Assembly: GCA_017992475.1 (NCBI GenBank)
Contig: JAGOOO010000003.1
Location: 1-64,000 of the forward strand
Source: Caldisericia bacterium
Lineage (GTDB): Bacteria > Caldisericota > Caldisericia > JAAYUI01
Direction: 5' to 3'
DNA: 64,000 nucleotides
The position numbers were made by a program, and so were the translations under genes. Of the stretch, positions 45,336 through 53,478 are shown piece after piece; the first letter of the stretch is position 1, and every line of letters begins with the position of its first letter. The notes under the pieces were generated by a model. That model was given only the letters and a program-made list of their open reading frames with translations. It did no database searches and was not told the origin of the DNA.

Positions 45336-46610
45336 CTATTTTTCCTGGTATTTATACACCCCACGATTTGTGTAGAAATAAACAGTTTTTTTGTCGCCGT
45401 CTGAGGTTGACAAAAAACCTTTTGCCCTGCCAAAGGCAGGTTTTTTCATGGTGTTTATATAAACTTTTTCCTCATAATCGACATTTGCAACTGCCGGTAG
45501 AAATGAAAAAATGCTATTTTTTATAATCGCACATTCTTTGTAAGACATTATTTCATTTAAAATAATATTGTATGTACTTCCTTCAAAAAAACTGTGCTCA
45601 AGTTTAGAAAATTCGTGGTTTTTATTTGCTGGTACATGAAAAAAACTGGTGAAAACTTTTTCAATTCCTGCAAAGAAAATATCATCTGAAGGCGGCTCAT
45701 GATTTTTGGCCAATTTGAAGTTCTCGTCCAGATAGTAAGTGCTTGTTCCATCATTGAAGTATTTTTCGTGAAAAAAGTTGTTATCAGCCATTGAAGCTAT
45801 TGACACATCGCCATTCTTTGGAAAATGAATACTCGATTTTTGCACAAGATTATTGCCAATTATTGAAAATAAACTCAGCGTGGAGCCATCATATTGGACA
45901 ATATTCATGTCAAACACAAAAAATGCAGATTTTCTTTGGAAAGTCTTTTTTAGAACAAGTTCTCCGTTTGTTTTGTAAATAAACAGTGTGTTGTTTTTCT
46001 CATTGACACAAGCAAAGTGGTCATTGTAAGATTTGATTGGGACTAATTTTTTCCCCTCTGTTCCGATGGAATACTTTAATTGCAGGTATTTATAGGCCCC
46101 ATCTTTGGTAAATTTTTTGTTCCAGAAGGCTGTGATGTAGTTTTTTCCATCCCTTTGGGTGAGGAAAACATATTGTTTGAAATACTCAGAGTTGTTGCCG
46201 ACATACACGAACATCTTATCAACAATATTTCCAGGAAGTTCGAATTCTCTGGCGACTTGTTCCAGATTTTGGTTGTTGTAGATCATCAATTTGTTGCCTG
46301 AAAAATATATTGGATGGTAGACATGCTCAATGCTCCAGAGTGTGCAAGAATTGTCCTCTGATTCGAGGAAACCAAGGAATTCCTGACCAAAGAGCGGGTT
46401 GGTTCTTGGCAATAATTCCAGCTCTCTGTAAACAAACCTCGGCTCAAATAATCTTACGATCGGACTTATAAATGAACCTAAATCTTTCAACAAGCCTAAA
46501 ACAAGTGTGATGACATAAATCAGGAATGCACAAACCAACAGGGTCTGGGAAATTTTGACAATGACTTTTTTCCACCCTGGCTGTTTTTTCTCTTCCATTT
46601 CCCCGTCCAT
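45336..46610 (-). CDS. Membrane-anchored propeller-like envelope protein
   Basis: The 424-aa protein has a short basic cytoplasmic tail, one membrane segment (residues 19-41) and a large extracytoplasmic beta-rich domain with repeated aromatic strands, ending VYFYTNRGVYKYQEK. GAGGTGG precedes the ATG. Its promoter and leader (52 bases) and its last ~54 bases recur at the neighbouring gene 46772-47989. That shows a past duplication of the locus. No family is recognised. Confidence 0.65.
   Translation of the reverse strand: MDGEMEEKKQPGWKKVIVKISQTLLVCAFLIYVITLVLGLLKDLGSFISPIVRLFEPRFVYRELELLPRTNPLFGQEFLGFLESEDNSCTLWSIEHVYHPIYFSGNKLMIYNNQNLEQVAREFELPGNIVDKMFVYVGNNSEYFKQYVFLTQRDGKNYITAFWNKKFTKDGAYKYLQLKYSIGTEGKKLVPIKSYNDHFACVNEKNNTLFIYKTNGELVLKKTFQRKSAFFVFDMNIVQYDGSTLSLFSIIGNNLVQKSSIHFPKNGDVSIASMADNNFFHEKYFNDGTSTYYLDENFKLAKNHEPPSDDIFFAGIEKVFTSFFHVPANKNHEFSKLEHSFFEGSTYNIILNEIMSYKECAIIKNSIFSFLPAVANVDYEEKVYINTMKKPAFGRAKGFLSTSDGDKKTVYFYTNRGVYKYQEK
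45338..45391. repeat. 3'-end repeat, copy A
   Basis: About 54 bases covering the last codons of the gene at 45336-46610. They recur with one substitution at 46682-46735. Confidence 0.9.
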
Positions 46611-46661
46611 CGCGCCACCTCAAAGGGCAATATACAACAATCCAGGTTTTATAACAACAAG
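46610..46661. repeat. Promoter/leader repeat, copy A
   Basis: These 52 bases match 47999-48050 at 50 positions. The repeat includes the -35 and -10 boxes and the GAGGTGG ribosome-binding site. Confidence 0.93.
46629..46657 (-). promoter_or_regulatory. Duplicated promoter, copy A
   Basis: On the minus strand TTGTTA, 17 bases and TATATT. It drives the membrane-anchored propeller-like gene. Confidence 0.7.
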
Positions 46662-46679
46662 CAAGAGATTGATTTTGAA

Positions 46680-46766
46680 TCATTTTTCCTGGTATTTGTA
46701 CACCCCACGATTTGTGTAGAAATAAACAGTTTTTTGTTGTCTTCCAAGGTTGGTAGAAAACCCTTT
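46680..46766 (-). pseudogene. Remnant 3' end of a lost duplicate of the 45336-46610 gene
   Basis: Reading the minus strand gives KGFSTNLGRQQKTVYFYTNR and then GVYKYQEK with a TGA stop. This aligns with KGFLSTSDGDKKTVYFYTNR and GVYKYQEK at the end of the intact neighbour. It has no start and lies directly behind the stop of the unrelated gene at 46772-47989, in another frame. It is a scar of a former tandem copy. Confidence 0.85.
46682..46735. repeat. 3'-end repeat, copy B
   Basis: Counterpart of 45338-45391, now outside any intact gene and part of the remnant. Confidence 0.9.
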
Positions 46767-46771
46767 AGGTT

Positions 46772-47989
46772 TTATTTGCTCAATGACAAACAATATAGTT
46801 GTGAGATGCTGCTACCATTTGGAGATTCTACCCAAATTATATTATTGCAGTAAATCCTTGCAAGGCGCTTTTTCATCGATCCATTTGTTGATTTATCAAT
46901 GTATTTGCAGCTAATAGACCCATAATTATCAACGTTCAATATCAATAAAACGTTCTTTACAATTAAAACTATATCCCTAGCTTGTGAGCATCCACTATTG
47001 AGTTCAATAGAACCAGGCATATTTATCTCAGAAAGATATTTATCAAGGCAAAGTACTTTTTTTGTAAAAGGATCGTAGCACATAATATTTGGAGTGCCAT
47101 GATCATCACCCTGGGTACTAAACATGAGTAGATCACTATCAGGGTTATTTATTAGGCTAATATGAAGCCCCTTTTTTAATTGATAAATATTGGTGTATTC
47201 ATGGTTCTTAATATCATAGCACATTACATTTACAGTATCATTTGAAGTGGAACTGGATAAATAATAGACATAATTTTTTGTAACGTGAGGGTTAGATGCA
47301 AGAAAAGTATCTTGTGATATTTTCAAAGAAGTACCCCTGTCTAGATCATATAGAAATATAGAAGGATTACCATCATCATCAGTAGCTTCATATACTACTT
47401 GGTTATGGGATAACCTGGGTGTGGTAGAAACGCGTGCTTTTTGAGTAAGCAAAATGTATTTTGGCTGTATTTCTGATAAATCAACAACGTACGAGCACAG
47501 ATTTTCATCATTTGCTTCAACATACGTCACATAGCTGTTATAAACATTGGCATTCTTCCAAGGCAGTCTTCCTTTGGAGATTTTTATTTCAGAACGATTA
47601 TTATAAACCTTGCTACCCTTTATTACAAACGCATTGGCTCCCTTTCCCTCAATATTAATCCAACAACAATGAGCTATCCCCAGATAAATGTTGTTATCGC
47701 CCGGCATCTCCATCAAAGAATCATCGGTAGCGACTTCTATTAAGTTGCCTGTAATTGTATCAAAAGATAATATTTTGTAAGTGATGCCGCTCTCGTCTTT
47801 GATATGTTGGGACCAGACAATGTATCTAGAATTAATAAATGGATTATTTATCATATATTCAGATTTGAATATCACTTTTTTTGTGGGTAATGTATTATTG
47901 GAACCTGTATTCTTCGGAAATAGTAATAGTGTTGTCCCAACTAGAAGTAATATTGCATGCTTATATATTGGTAAATGTTTTTTTGGCAT
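46772..47989 (-). CDS. Secreted TolB-like beta-propeller protein
   Basis: The 405-aa protein has a basic N-terminus and one hydrophobic signal/anchor (HAILLLVGTTLLLFP). Repeats of the form VVYEATDDDGNPSIFLYDLD and SYVTYVEANDENLCSYVVDL resemble TolB/WD40-like propeller blades. It is clearly AT-rich. It uses the duplicated promoter and GAGGTGG leader, but its ATG is ten bases further from the ribosome-binding site than in the sister locus. Its protein is not detectably similar to that of the sister, so the coding part appears to have been replaced. Confidence 0.65.
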   Translation of the reverse strand: MPKKHLPIYKHAILLLVGTTLLLFPKNTGSNNTLPTKKVIFKSEYMINNPFINSRYIVWSQHIKDESGITYKILSFDTITGNLIEVATDDSLMEMPGDNNIYLGIAHCCWINIEGKGANAFVIKGSKVYNNRSEIKISKGRLPWKNANVYNSYVTYVEANDENLCSYVVDLSEIQPKYILLTQKARVSTTPRLSHNQVVYEATDDDGNPSIFLYDLDRGTSLKISQDTFLASNPHVTKNYVYYLSSSTSNDTVNVMCYDIKNHEYTNIYQLKKGLHISLINNPDSDLLMFSTQGDDHGTPNIMCYDPFTKKVLCLDKYLSEINMPGSIELNSGCSQARDIVLIVKNVLLILNVDNYGSISCKYIDKSTNGSMKKRLARIYCNNIIWVESPNGSSISQLYCLSLSK

Positions 47990-47998
47990 TAGTTATTG

Positions 47999-48050
47999 TC
48001 GCGCCACCTCAAAGGGCAATATACAACAATCCAGATTTTATAACAATAAG
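47999..48050. repeat. Promoter/leader repeat, copy B
   Basis: Counterpart of 46610-46661, 50 of 52 positions identical. Confidence 0.93.
48018..48046 (-). promoter_or_regulatory. Duplicated promoter, copy B
   Basis: TTGTTA-17-TATATT on the minus strand, identical boxes to copy A. Confidence 0.7.
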
Positions 48051-48072
48051 ATCTTACCCTCCCTCCAAAAAT

Positions 48073-48102
48073 AAAAAAAGCGGGGCAAAACCCCGCTTTT
48101 TC
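48073..48102 (-). terminator. Terminator after the Ig-like secreted protein gene
   Basis: GCGGGG and CCCCGC around a five-base loop, with A/T runs on both sides. It ends the gene at 48121-48870. Confidence 0.9.
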
Positions 48103-48120
48103 CACCAAGTCTCTTTGAAA

Positions 48121-48870
48121 TTATGGATATTTTACACTAAAACTGATCTGCTTTTCCTGCCCGCATGCCGGTTTTATCTTGAAGCTCCAGTCCGATTTTG
48201 ACTTGCCACCCTGGGACGGCTGTTTGATGGTCACGGTGATTTCAAACTTTTTCCCGGGCTGGACAGTGAAGCTTTTTCTGGAAAAACCGAGTGATGATAT
48301 GTTGCTTGAGAGCTGGAAATCGATTGGGGCCTCGCTGCATTTGTTTTCCACCACAAATTTGAACGAGCAGGTTTTGTTCTGGGCAACCTTGAAGCTTGCA
48401 GGCTCCTTTTCCCAGGATGTCTTGTAGGAGCAGCATTCCTCCGGGTAGTGGACATGGAATTTGACCGAATAATGCCTGCCACAGTCGGAGGTGATCTTGA
48501 AGCTCCAGTAGGCGACCTTCTGGCCAGACTGCCTCTTTGGCATTGTGATCGTGATTGTCATCTCCATAAAAGTCTCGTTTGAGTAGAAATCGGTCTTCTG
48601 GAACTGGATGTTTTTGTCTGATGTTGTGATGACAAAGTGCATTTTGTCCGGATATTCCCAGTTGGTGATCCCAAACTTGAACGTTGCTGTTTTGCCTTCA
48701 TTGACGATTGTTGTCCCCGGGTCCTTTCTCCACCAGACCTCAAACTGGCATTGTGCGTCCCCTGGGAGGTCGCTTATTATCTCGCTTGTCCCGTCTGCTC
48801 TTGCTTGTGGTATCCATGAGGCGCCAACTGCCAGACTGGCAATGGCCAAAAATATTGCTATTTTCTTCAT
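48121..48870 (-). CDS. Secreted protein with two tandem Ig-like domains
   Basis: The 249-aa protein has a signal peptide (KKIAIFLAIASLAVGASWIP). Two ~105-residue repeats follow, each starting with FEVWWRKDPG or YKTSWEKEPA, running through a WSFKI strand, and ending CGRHYSVKFHVHYP or CGQEKQISFSVKYP. The domains are beta sandwiches with paired cysteines. AAGGAGG precedes the ATG. No catalytic motif is seen; binding or structural role likely. Confidence 0.75.
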   Translation of the reverse strand: MKKIAIFLAIASLAVGASWIPQARADGTSEIISDLPGDAQCQFEVWWRKDPGTTIVNEGKTATFKFGITNWEYPDKMHFVITTSDKNIQFQKTDFYSNETFMEMTITITMPKRQSGQKVAYWSFKITSDCGRHYSVKFHVHYPEECCSYKTSWEKEPASFKVAQNKTCSFKFVVENKCSEAPIDFQLSSNISSLGFSRKSFTVQPGKKFEITVTIKQPSQGGKSKSDWSFKIKPACGQEKQISFSVKYP

Positions 48871-48972
48871 CTTCTGCCTCCTTGTGTTATTTGATTTCTT
48901 ATACGGGGCGTTTTGGCGTTTTGTCTGTTGCGCCTTCCCGTGCTTGCTCTGGCCAGATTTGTTCCCAAAAAG

Positions 48973-49001
48973 TTTACTTTCCTTGCGGGCTGGGCTATCA
49001 T
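48973..49001 (+). promoter_or_regulatory. Promoter of the gene at 49040
   Basis: TTTACT, 17 bases and TATCAT, with AAAGGAG before the ATG at 49040. Confidence 0.6.
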
Positions 49002-49039
49002 TTTTTTAGAAAACGGCCACAAAAACAAAGGAGCAGATA

Positions 49040-50017
49040 ATGGAAAACAGCAAGAATATTTCGTGGGAAATAAAGGTGCCACTCCTGGCCAACACGGCGA
49101 TACTCACCGACATACTCAAGGGTTTTGGTCTGACCTATCTCATCGTTGTTTTGCTTATGGGCTTTATTTTTCTGCTCCAGGGCGAAATGGAGGGATTTCT
49201 CCAGATTGTCTGGATGTTTGCGCTGATTGTCGGCGGTCTGATGGTGCTTTCTGCCCTCGTCATGCTGATTGTTTTCCGGAACTCCTACCACATAAAATAC
49301 ACGCTTGATTCCGAGGGCGCCACCTTCGAAACGCTGGACAGAAGGGTGAAAATGGCAAACAGGGTCGCAATCGGCGCCGGGTTCCTGGGCGGTGGCCAGG
49401 CGGCCGGCGCTGGGCTCCTTGCCAGATCGCAAGAGACAATCTATGTTCCGTGGAAAAACATCAACCAGGTACTCTACAATGAAAAACGCGGCAGGATAAC
49501 GCTCCGCAACACATGGCGCAATGTCATGATCATCTTTACCGGAAGAGGCCCCTGGCAGGAGGCCGCAAATGCTGTCAGGGAGAATGTCAGGGAGGCATCC
49601 GCAGAGAAGCCGGCAAAGAAGGGCAATGCGCTTGTCAAAATGCTTCTTGCGACAGTCTTTGTTGTGGCATGCGTCGCAGCAACATTTGCCGTGCCTTTTG
49701 AAACAGAGCTTTTTGTGAAGATCCTTGTCCTGTGCTTTGCCCTTGCCACGGTCTGGCTCTCAAGGCTGATGGCTTACCCGGTTTTGCTTGGGCTTGCGTA
49801 TATGATCTACGAAATTTTGGTGCAGGGTTTTGAAGTTTCAACGTGGACACTAGTAAGCGTCCACACCTCGACAGGCTTCGGGTTCCTCTCCGGAGACGAG
49901 TGGGCCGCGCTTGTTCTGGGCTTTCTGGGCATTGCCGGGCTGGCGATATACTGCATCCTTTCTCTTACTGGAAGGACAAGTTCAGCGCTTGAGGGCGATG
50001 AGGCCGGGGAGAACTAA
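49040..50017 (+). CDS. Multi-pass membrane protein with PH-like segment
   Basis: The 325-aa protein has two N-terminal membrane segments, then a soluble region and four to five further segments. In the soluble region, KYTLDSEGATFETLDRRVKM and TIYVPWKNINQVLYNEKRGR resemble bacterial PH-like domains of the YdbT/YcxB kind. A Gly/Ala-rich stretch (GAGFLGGGQAAGAGLLA) lies inside it. The next gene starts 18 bases later, so they may be co-transcribed. The role is unknown. Confidence 0.6.
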   Translation: MENSKNISWEIKVPLLANTAILTDILKGFGLTYLIVVLLMGFIFLLQGEMEGFLQIVWMFALIVGGLMVLSALVMLIVFRNSYHIKYTLDSEGATFETLDRRVKMANRVAIGAGFLGGGQAAGAGLLARSQETIYVPWKNINQVLYNEKRGRITLRNTWRNVMIIFTGRGPWQEAANAVRENVREASAEKPAKKGNALVKMLLATVFVVACVAATFAVPFETELFVKILVLCFALATVWLSRLMAYPVLLGLAYMIYEILVQGFEVSTWTLVSVHTSTGFGFLSGDEWAALVLGFLGIAGLAIYCILSLTGRTSSALEGDEAGEN

Positions 50018-50035
50018 TATATTATTGGAGACAAA

Positions 50036-51355
50036 ATGAAAAAAATGTCCAGGGGATTATCTTTGTTTGGGGTTATATTTTTGTTTTGCTCATCTTGTTC
50101 CTTTGCAAAACCATATGAGGTCAAACTTGTGTCCGATAAGAGACCTCCAGGGAAAATAATTGGTATCTTGAGCGATGAGGGAAAGGTTCATCGTGAATTG
50201 TTTTTTCCAATACTCGTAAATGACCAAGAGGTAACAACATACAAAGATCCACTGTTGCAGCAACCAGTCAAAACAATCAACCTGCCTGGTGAAGTTTTGT
50301 CATATTCCCTAAAAAATAACTCAACAACCACGACAGAATCTGGGGGATATCACAATAGTGAGTACGATAAAAACTATTTAGTATTCTTGTGTCGCGGCAA
50401 CACCTCTAATACAATTGTTCTATATCAGTTTGATTATTCTAATCTAATAAAAGGTAATGCAAACGAGACAAAATCAGCCAGTTTCTCAACAAAAGCTGAT
50501 AAAATAATATCAATTTCTCATAATGACAAGGATCATAAAGCTCTGCTTGTCTGCCAGTCAAATGACAATAAGTTGCTTTATCTAAGTGATCCGTGGGGGA
50601 AAACAGGGCATATAAAATCTCTTGAATCACCAATGCTTTTTGCAGATCTGAGATACAACGAATTCAGCCCTACGTCACCAACAATGGTCGGATACGATGG
50701 CAAAATTGTTTATTTTTACAAGTTTGTTGATGGCCAGTTACTTGTTGATTTTAAAATAGACCTGGGAACGGAAGGTGATTTAACAAAGAGTGTAATTAAT
50801 GATTTGAATAGCCTTGAGGGATATGGTTATGGTTGGCTTTTCAGTCTGTATGATGGTAAAGCGATCCATCTTATAGATAGATTCAATAAATCAGTAATTT
50901 ATTCAAGAGAGTTCCTGGATACAACTTTCACAAAGCAACTTGATTACGAGTTCTATTTTGGTAGTAATGCTATGTTTTATATAAGTACTAAGCGTGTATT
51001 TGACAGCCGTATGAATAATGCTGGAGATTTTATTGCAAGTAGATTGTTCGAGGTTGATTATAAACCATTGTCATATGTACGGACTCCGGATATCAGTCTT
51101 TATTACTTTTGCCAATACAATCCAGATTCCACGTTGGTCTATGATATGCAAACAGTCCGGGATAACCAAAATAGATTGTTTAGAAAACATTCTTACAGGG
51201 AAATCCCTGGAAAAGTTGTAAACGTTCTGTTTCTCTCATACAAAATCTATTTTTACACAGAAGATTCTGTTTGGGAATGTGACTACATGAATACAGCAGA
51301 AGGCCAATACGATCTTATCAAGATGGATCTTGGGCCAGAATATGAAGAAAAATAG
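50036..51355 (+). CDS. Envelope lipoprotein, propeller-like, function unknown
   Basis: The 439-aa protein has a lipoprotein signal (LFGVIFLFCSSCSFA) and a beta-rich body with repeated aromatic strands (KIVYFYKFVDGQLLVDF; KIYFYTEDSVWECDY). The style is like the proteins at 33759-35093 and 45336-46610. It is AT-rich relative to the upstream gene. GGAG precedes the ATG. No family is recognised. Confidence 0.65.
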   Translation: MKKMSRGLSLFGVIFLFCSSCSFAKPYEVKLVSDKRPPGKIIGILSDEGKVHRELFFPILVNDQEVTTYKDPLLQQPVKTINLPGEVLSYSLKNNSTTTTESGGYHNSEYDKNYLVFLCRGNTSNTIVLYQFDYSNLIKGNANETKSASFSTKADKIISISHNDKDHKALLVCQSNDNKLLYLSDPWGKTGHIKSLESPMLFADLRYNEFSPTSPTMVGYDGKIVYFYKFVDGQLLVDFKIDLGTEGDLTKSVINDLNSLEGYGYGWLFSLYDGKAIHLIDRFNKSVIYSREFLDTTFTKQLDYEFYFGSNAMFYISTKRVFDSRMNNAGDFIASRLFEVDYKPLSYVRTPDISLYYFCQYNPDSTLVYDMQTVRDNQNRLFRKHSYREIPGKVVNVLFLSYKIYFYTEDSVWECDYMNTAEGQYDLIKMDLGPEYEEK

Positions 51356-51366
51356 TTTGATAAATG

Positions 51367-51399
51367 ACAAAGCCCCCTCGGTAATCGAGGAGGCTTTGT
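51367..51399. terminator. Long hairpin between convergent genes
   Basis: ACAAAGCC and CCTCG pair with CGAGG and GGCTTTGT around GTAAT with one bulged pair. The T-tract is weak on both strands, but its place between two stops supports a bidirectional terminator. Confidence 0.7.
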
Positions 51400-51420
51400 C
51401 CAAAAGAACAGAATAGGGTC

Positions 51421-52566
51421 TCACCTGATTGTAAAGCAGAGCACCTTCCCGTCGGTGCAGGTGATGATGGTGCCGTCAGAGATTGCGATGTTTGCGTTGA
51501 TCGGATAGCCGCAATCCAGCTTTGCAAGCTCCTTGCCGGTTTTTGCGTCCATGCAGTAGAGCGTCTTGTTGTCGCTGCCGAAAAACACCTTGTCGCCACA
51601 GATTGCTGGTGAGCCAAACACGTTGTCACCAACGGGTGCATTCCAGACTTCCTTGCCGTCTGCAATATTCAGGCAATAGAAGGTGTCTAAGTCCGAGCCT
51701 GTAAAGACAAACTGGTCGTAAACGGCTGGTGCGGTCACCTTGTCGCCGCTCTTGAATGTCCACAGCTTTGCGCCAGTGAGTGCATCGAAGCAGACCAGAT
51801 TGGCGTCACCAACGATTGCCCAGACTTTTCCGGACGAGGCAACAACCGGGTTGACTATTCCGTCATCGGTCTTGCTCTCCCAGACCAGCTCGCTAGTTTC
51901 CTGGTTGAGGCAGTACAGTTTCTGGTCCTGCGAGCCAAAATAGACCTTGCCATCCAGCAGGGCCGGTGCAGAGGCGATTCCCCTCCCGGCCTTGAAGCTC
52001 CAGTATTCATAGCCGCTGTCGGCGTTCAGGCAGTGGAAGTTGCCGCCCATGTCGCCAAAGAATGCCACTCCACTACTAACTGCTGGTGAAGACTCGATCT
52101 TTGAGGAGAACTTTGATGTCCAGACCGGGTTTTTTGACCTGGTGTTCACACAGTAGAACTTTCCAGCTTCATCGGCAAAATAAATCTTCTCGCCAGAGAT
52201 GCACGGTGTGTTCCAGATTTTTGCGTCTGCCTGGAAGCTCCATTCTTCCTTGCCTGTCGGGATGTCCAGGCAATAAAGCTTGTCACTGCCAAAGTACGCT
52301 TTTCCGTTTGATGCAACCGGTTGGCCCCTCAGGGGTTCCTTTGATTCAAACTCCCACGCCTTCTCGATTGCCGGCTGGGCCGAGATTCCACCTGTTGCGG
52401 TGCCAGTCCTTGACATGTTCCCCATCATCATTGGCCAGTCCTGGTGTGTTGCCACTTGCTTGCCAGTGTCTGTGCCGCCACTATTTGCCCCATCGCCGCT
52501 TCCACAGCCTATGAGTGGGAGGGCGAGAACCATGAATAATACTGTCAAAACAGCGAATTTCTTCAT
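51421..52566 (-). CDS. Lipoprotein with a single 8-bladed PQQ-type propeller
   Basis: The 381-aa protein starts at the ATG with AAAGGAG four bases upstream. Its lipoprotein signal ends LPLIGC. A Gly/Asp-rich linker leads to the head DWPMMMGNMSRTG and eight blades of the LYCLD-TG-W type, all with the Cys. It is the smallest and simplest of the four propeller proteins in the window. It resembles BamB in fold only. The partner is unknown. Confidence 0.87.
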   Translation of the reverse strand: MKKFAVLTVLFMVLALPLIGCGSGDGANSGGTDTGKQVATHQDWPMMMGNMSRTGTATGGISAQPAIEKAWEFESKEPLRGQPVASNGKAYFGSDKLYCLDIPTGKEEWSFQADAKIWNTPCISGEKIYFADEAGKFYCVNTRSKNPVWTSKFSSKIESSPAVSSGVAFFGDMGGNFHCLNADSGYEYWSFKAGRGIASAPALLDGKVYFGSQDQKLYCLNQETSELVWESKTDDGIVNPVVASSGKVWAIVGDANLVCFDALTGAKLWTFKSGDKVTAPAVYDQFVFTGSDLDTFYCLNIADGKEVWNAPVGDNVFGSPAICGDKVFFGSDNKTLYCMDAKTGKELAKLDCGYPINANIAISDGTIITCTDGKVLCFTIR

Positions 52567-52725
52567 AATACTCCTTTCCATGGCATTTTTGACACGGAAA
52601 AACAGGATATGTTTTTTTGGACACTTCAGAATGCTTTATGGAACAGCATTTGTCATTGCTTTAAGAATCTTGGTTTTGCACGGGTCCACTTGAACTTATC
52701 CAGCTTGGGGGATAAATTAGGGAGG

Positions 52726-53478
52726 ATGAAGACGCTTGATTTGTTGAGTTTACCATGGGAGGGCCCTGTCGGTTTTGGGGAGTATCTTGAGGAATCGGAG
52801 CTTTGCGACCTGTCTTCAAAGTCCGTCGTGCAGATGACCGAATCGATACTGGGCGGTGTAACAAATCCAAATGACGCCGCAAGAGTGATCTACCATTTTG
52901 TCAAAGACAACCTGGTTTTCATGTTGCCGCCGTCAATCTTGACCAAGGCGTCGCAAGTACTTGCGACAGGTGGCGGGGACTCGGTTTCAAAATCCGTTTG
53001 CCTTGTCTCCATGATGAGACTTGCCAGGATACCAGCGAGGTTCAAGGTTTCCATCGCCGACAGCTCGTACCTGAAGGGGCTTTATGTGGGTATCGTCGAG
53101 AGGTTTGTTCCGAAGACCATGGTCCACCTCATGCCAGAAATCCACCTGAAGGGCAGGTGGATAACGCTTGAGGGGGTTGTCCTGGACAGGATGTATCTGG
53201 AAAAGCTTTCAACAATACTCAATGATGACAGGCCATGCTTCAGTCTTGGGGTTGCAGACAAGAGGCCGCTCCTTGTTCTCTCAAAAGACATAGAGAACTG
53301 GGATGGCGAGAGTGACACTTTCTGCCAGTCCACATGTGTTCTTGAGGATCTTGGTGTTCATACTAACGTGGAAGAAATTTTTGCTGAACACATACCAAAG
53401 AAGGTACAGTCCTTTATTTTTTCGACAGTTGTTTCGCCATCGATCACAAAGAATGTATCGAGATTGAGAATGATATGA
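52726..53478 (+). CDS. Transglutaminase-like superfamily protein
   Basis: The 250-aa protein has the transglutaminase-like core: a helix NPNDAARVIYHFVKDN, nucleophile Cys92 in SKSVCLVSMMRLARIPARF, and VHLMPEIHLKGRWITLE with the candidate His and acidic residue. No signal peptide is visible, so cytoplasmic. GGGAGG abuts the ATG at 52726 with no spacer, so the true initiation site may be unusual. Its stop overlaps the next start by four bases (ATGA). Could be a protease or peptide-modifying enzyme. Confidence 0.65.
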   Translation: MKTLDLLSLPWEGPVGFGEYLEESELCDLSSKSVVQMTESILGGVTNPNDAARVIYHFVKDNLVFMLPPSILTKASQVLATGGGDSVSKSVCLVSMMRLARIPARFKVSIADSSYLKGLYVGIVERFVPKTMVHLMPEIHLKGRWITLEGVVLDRMYLEKLSTILNDDRPCFSLGVADKRPLLVLSKDIENWDGESDTFCQSTCVLEDLGVHTNVEEIFAEHIPKKVQSFIFSTVVSPSITKNVSRLRMI

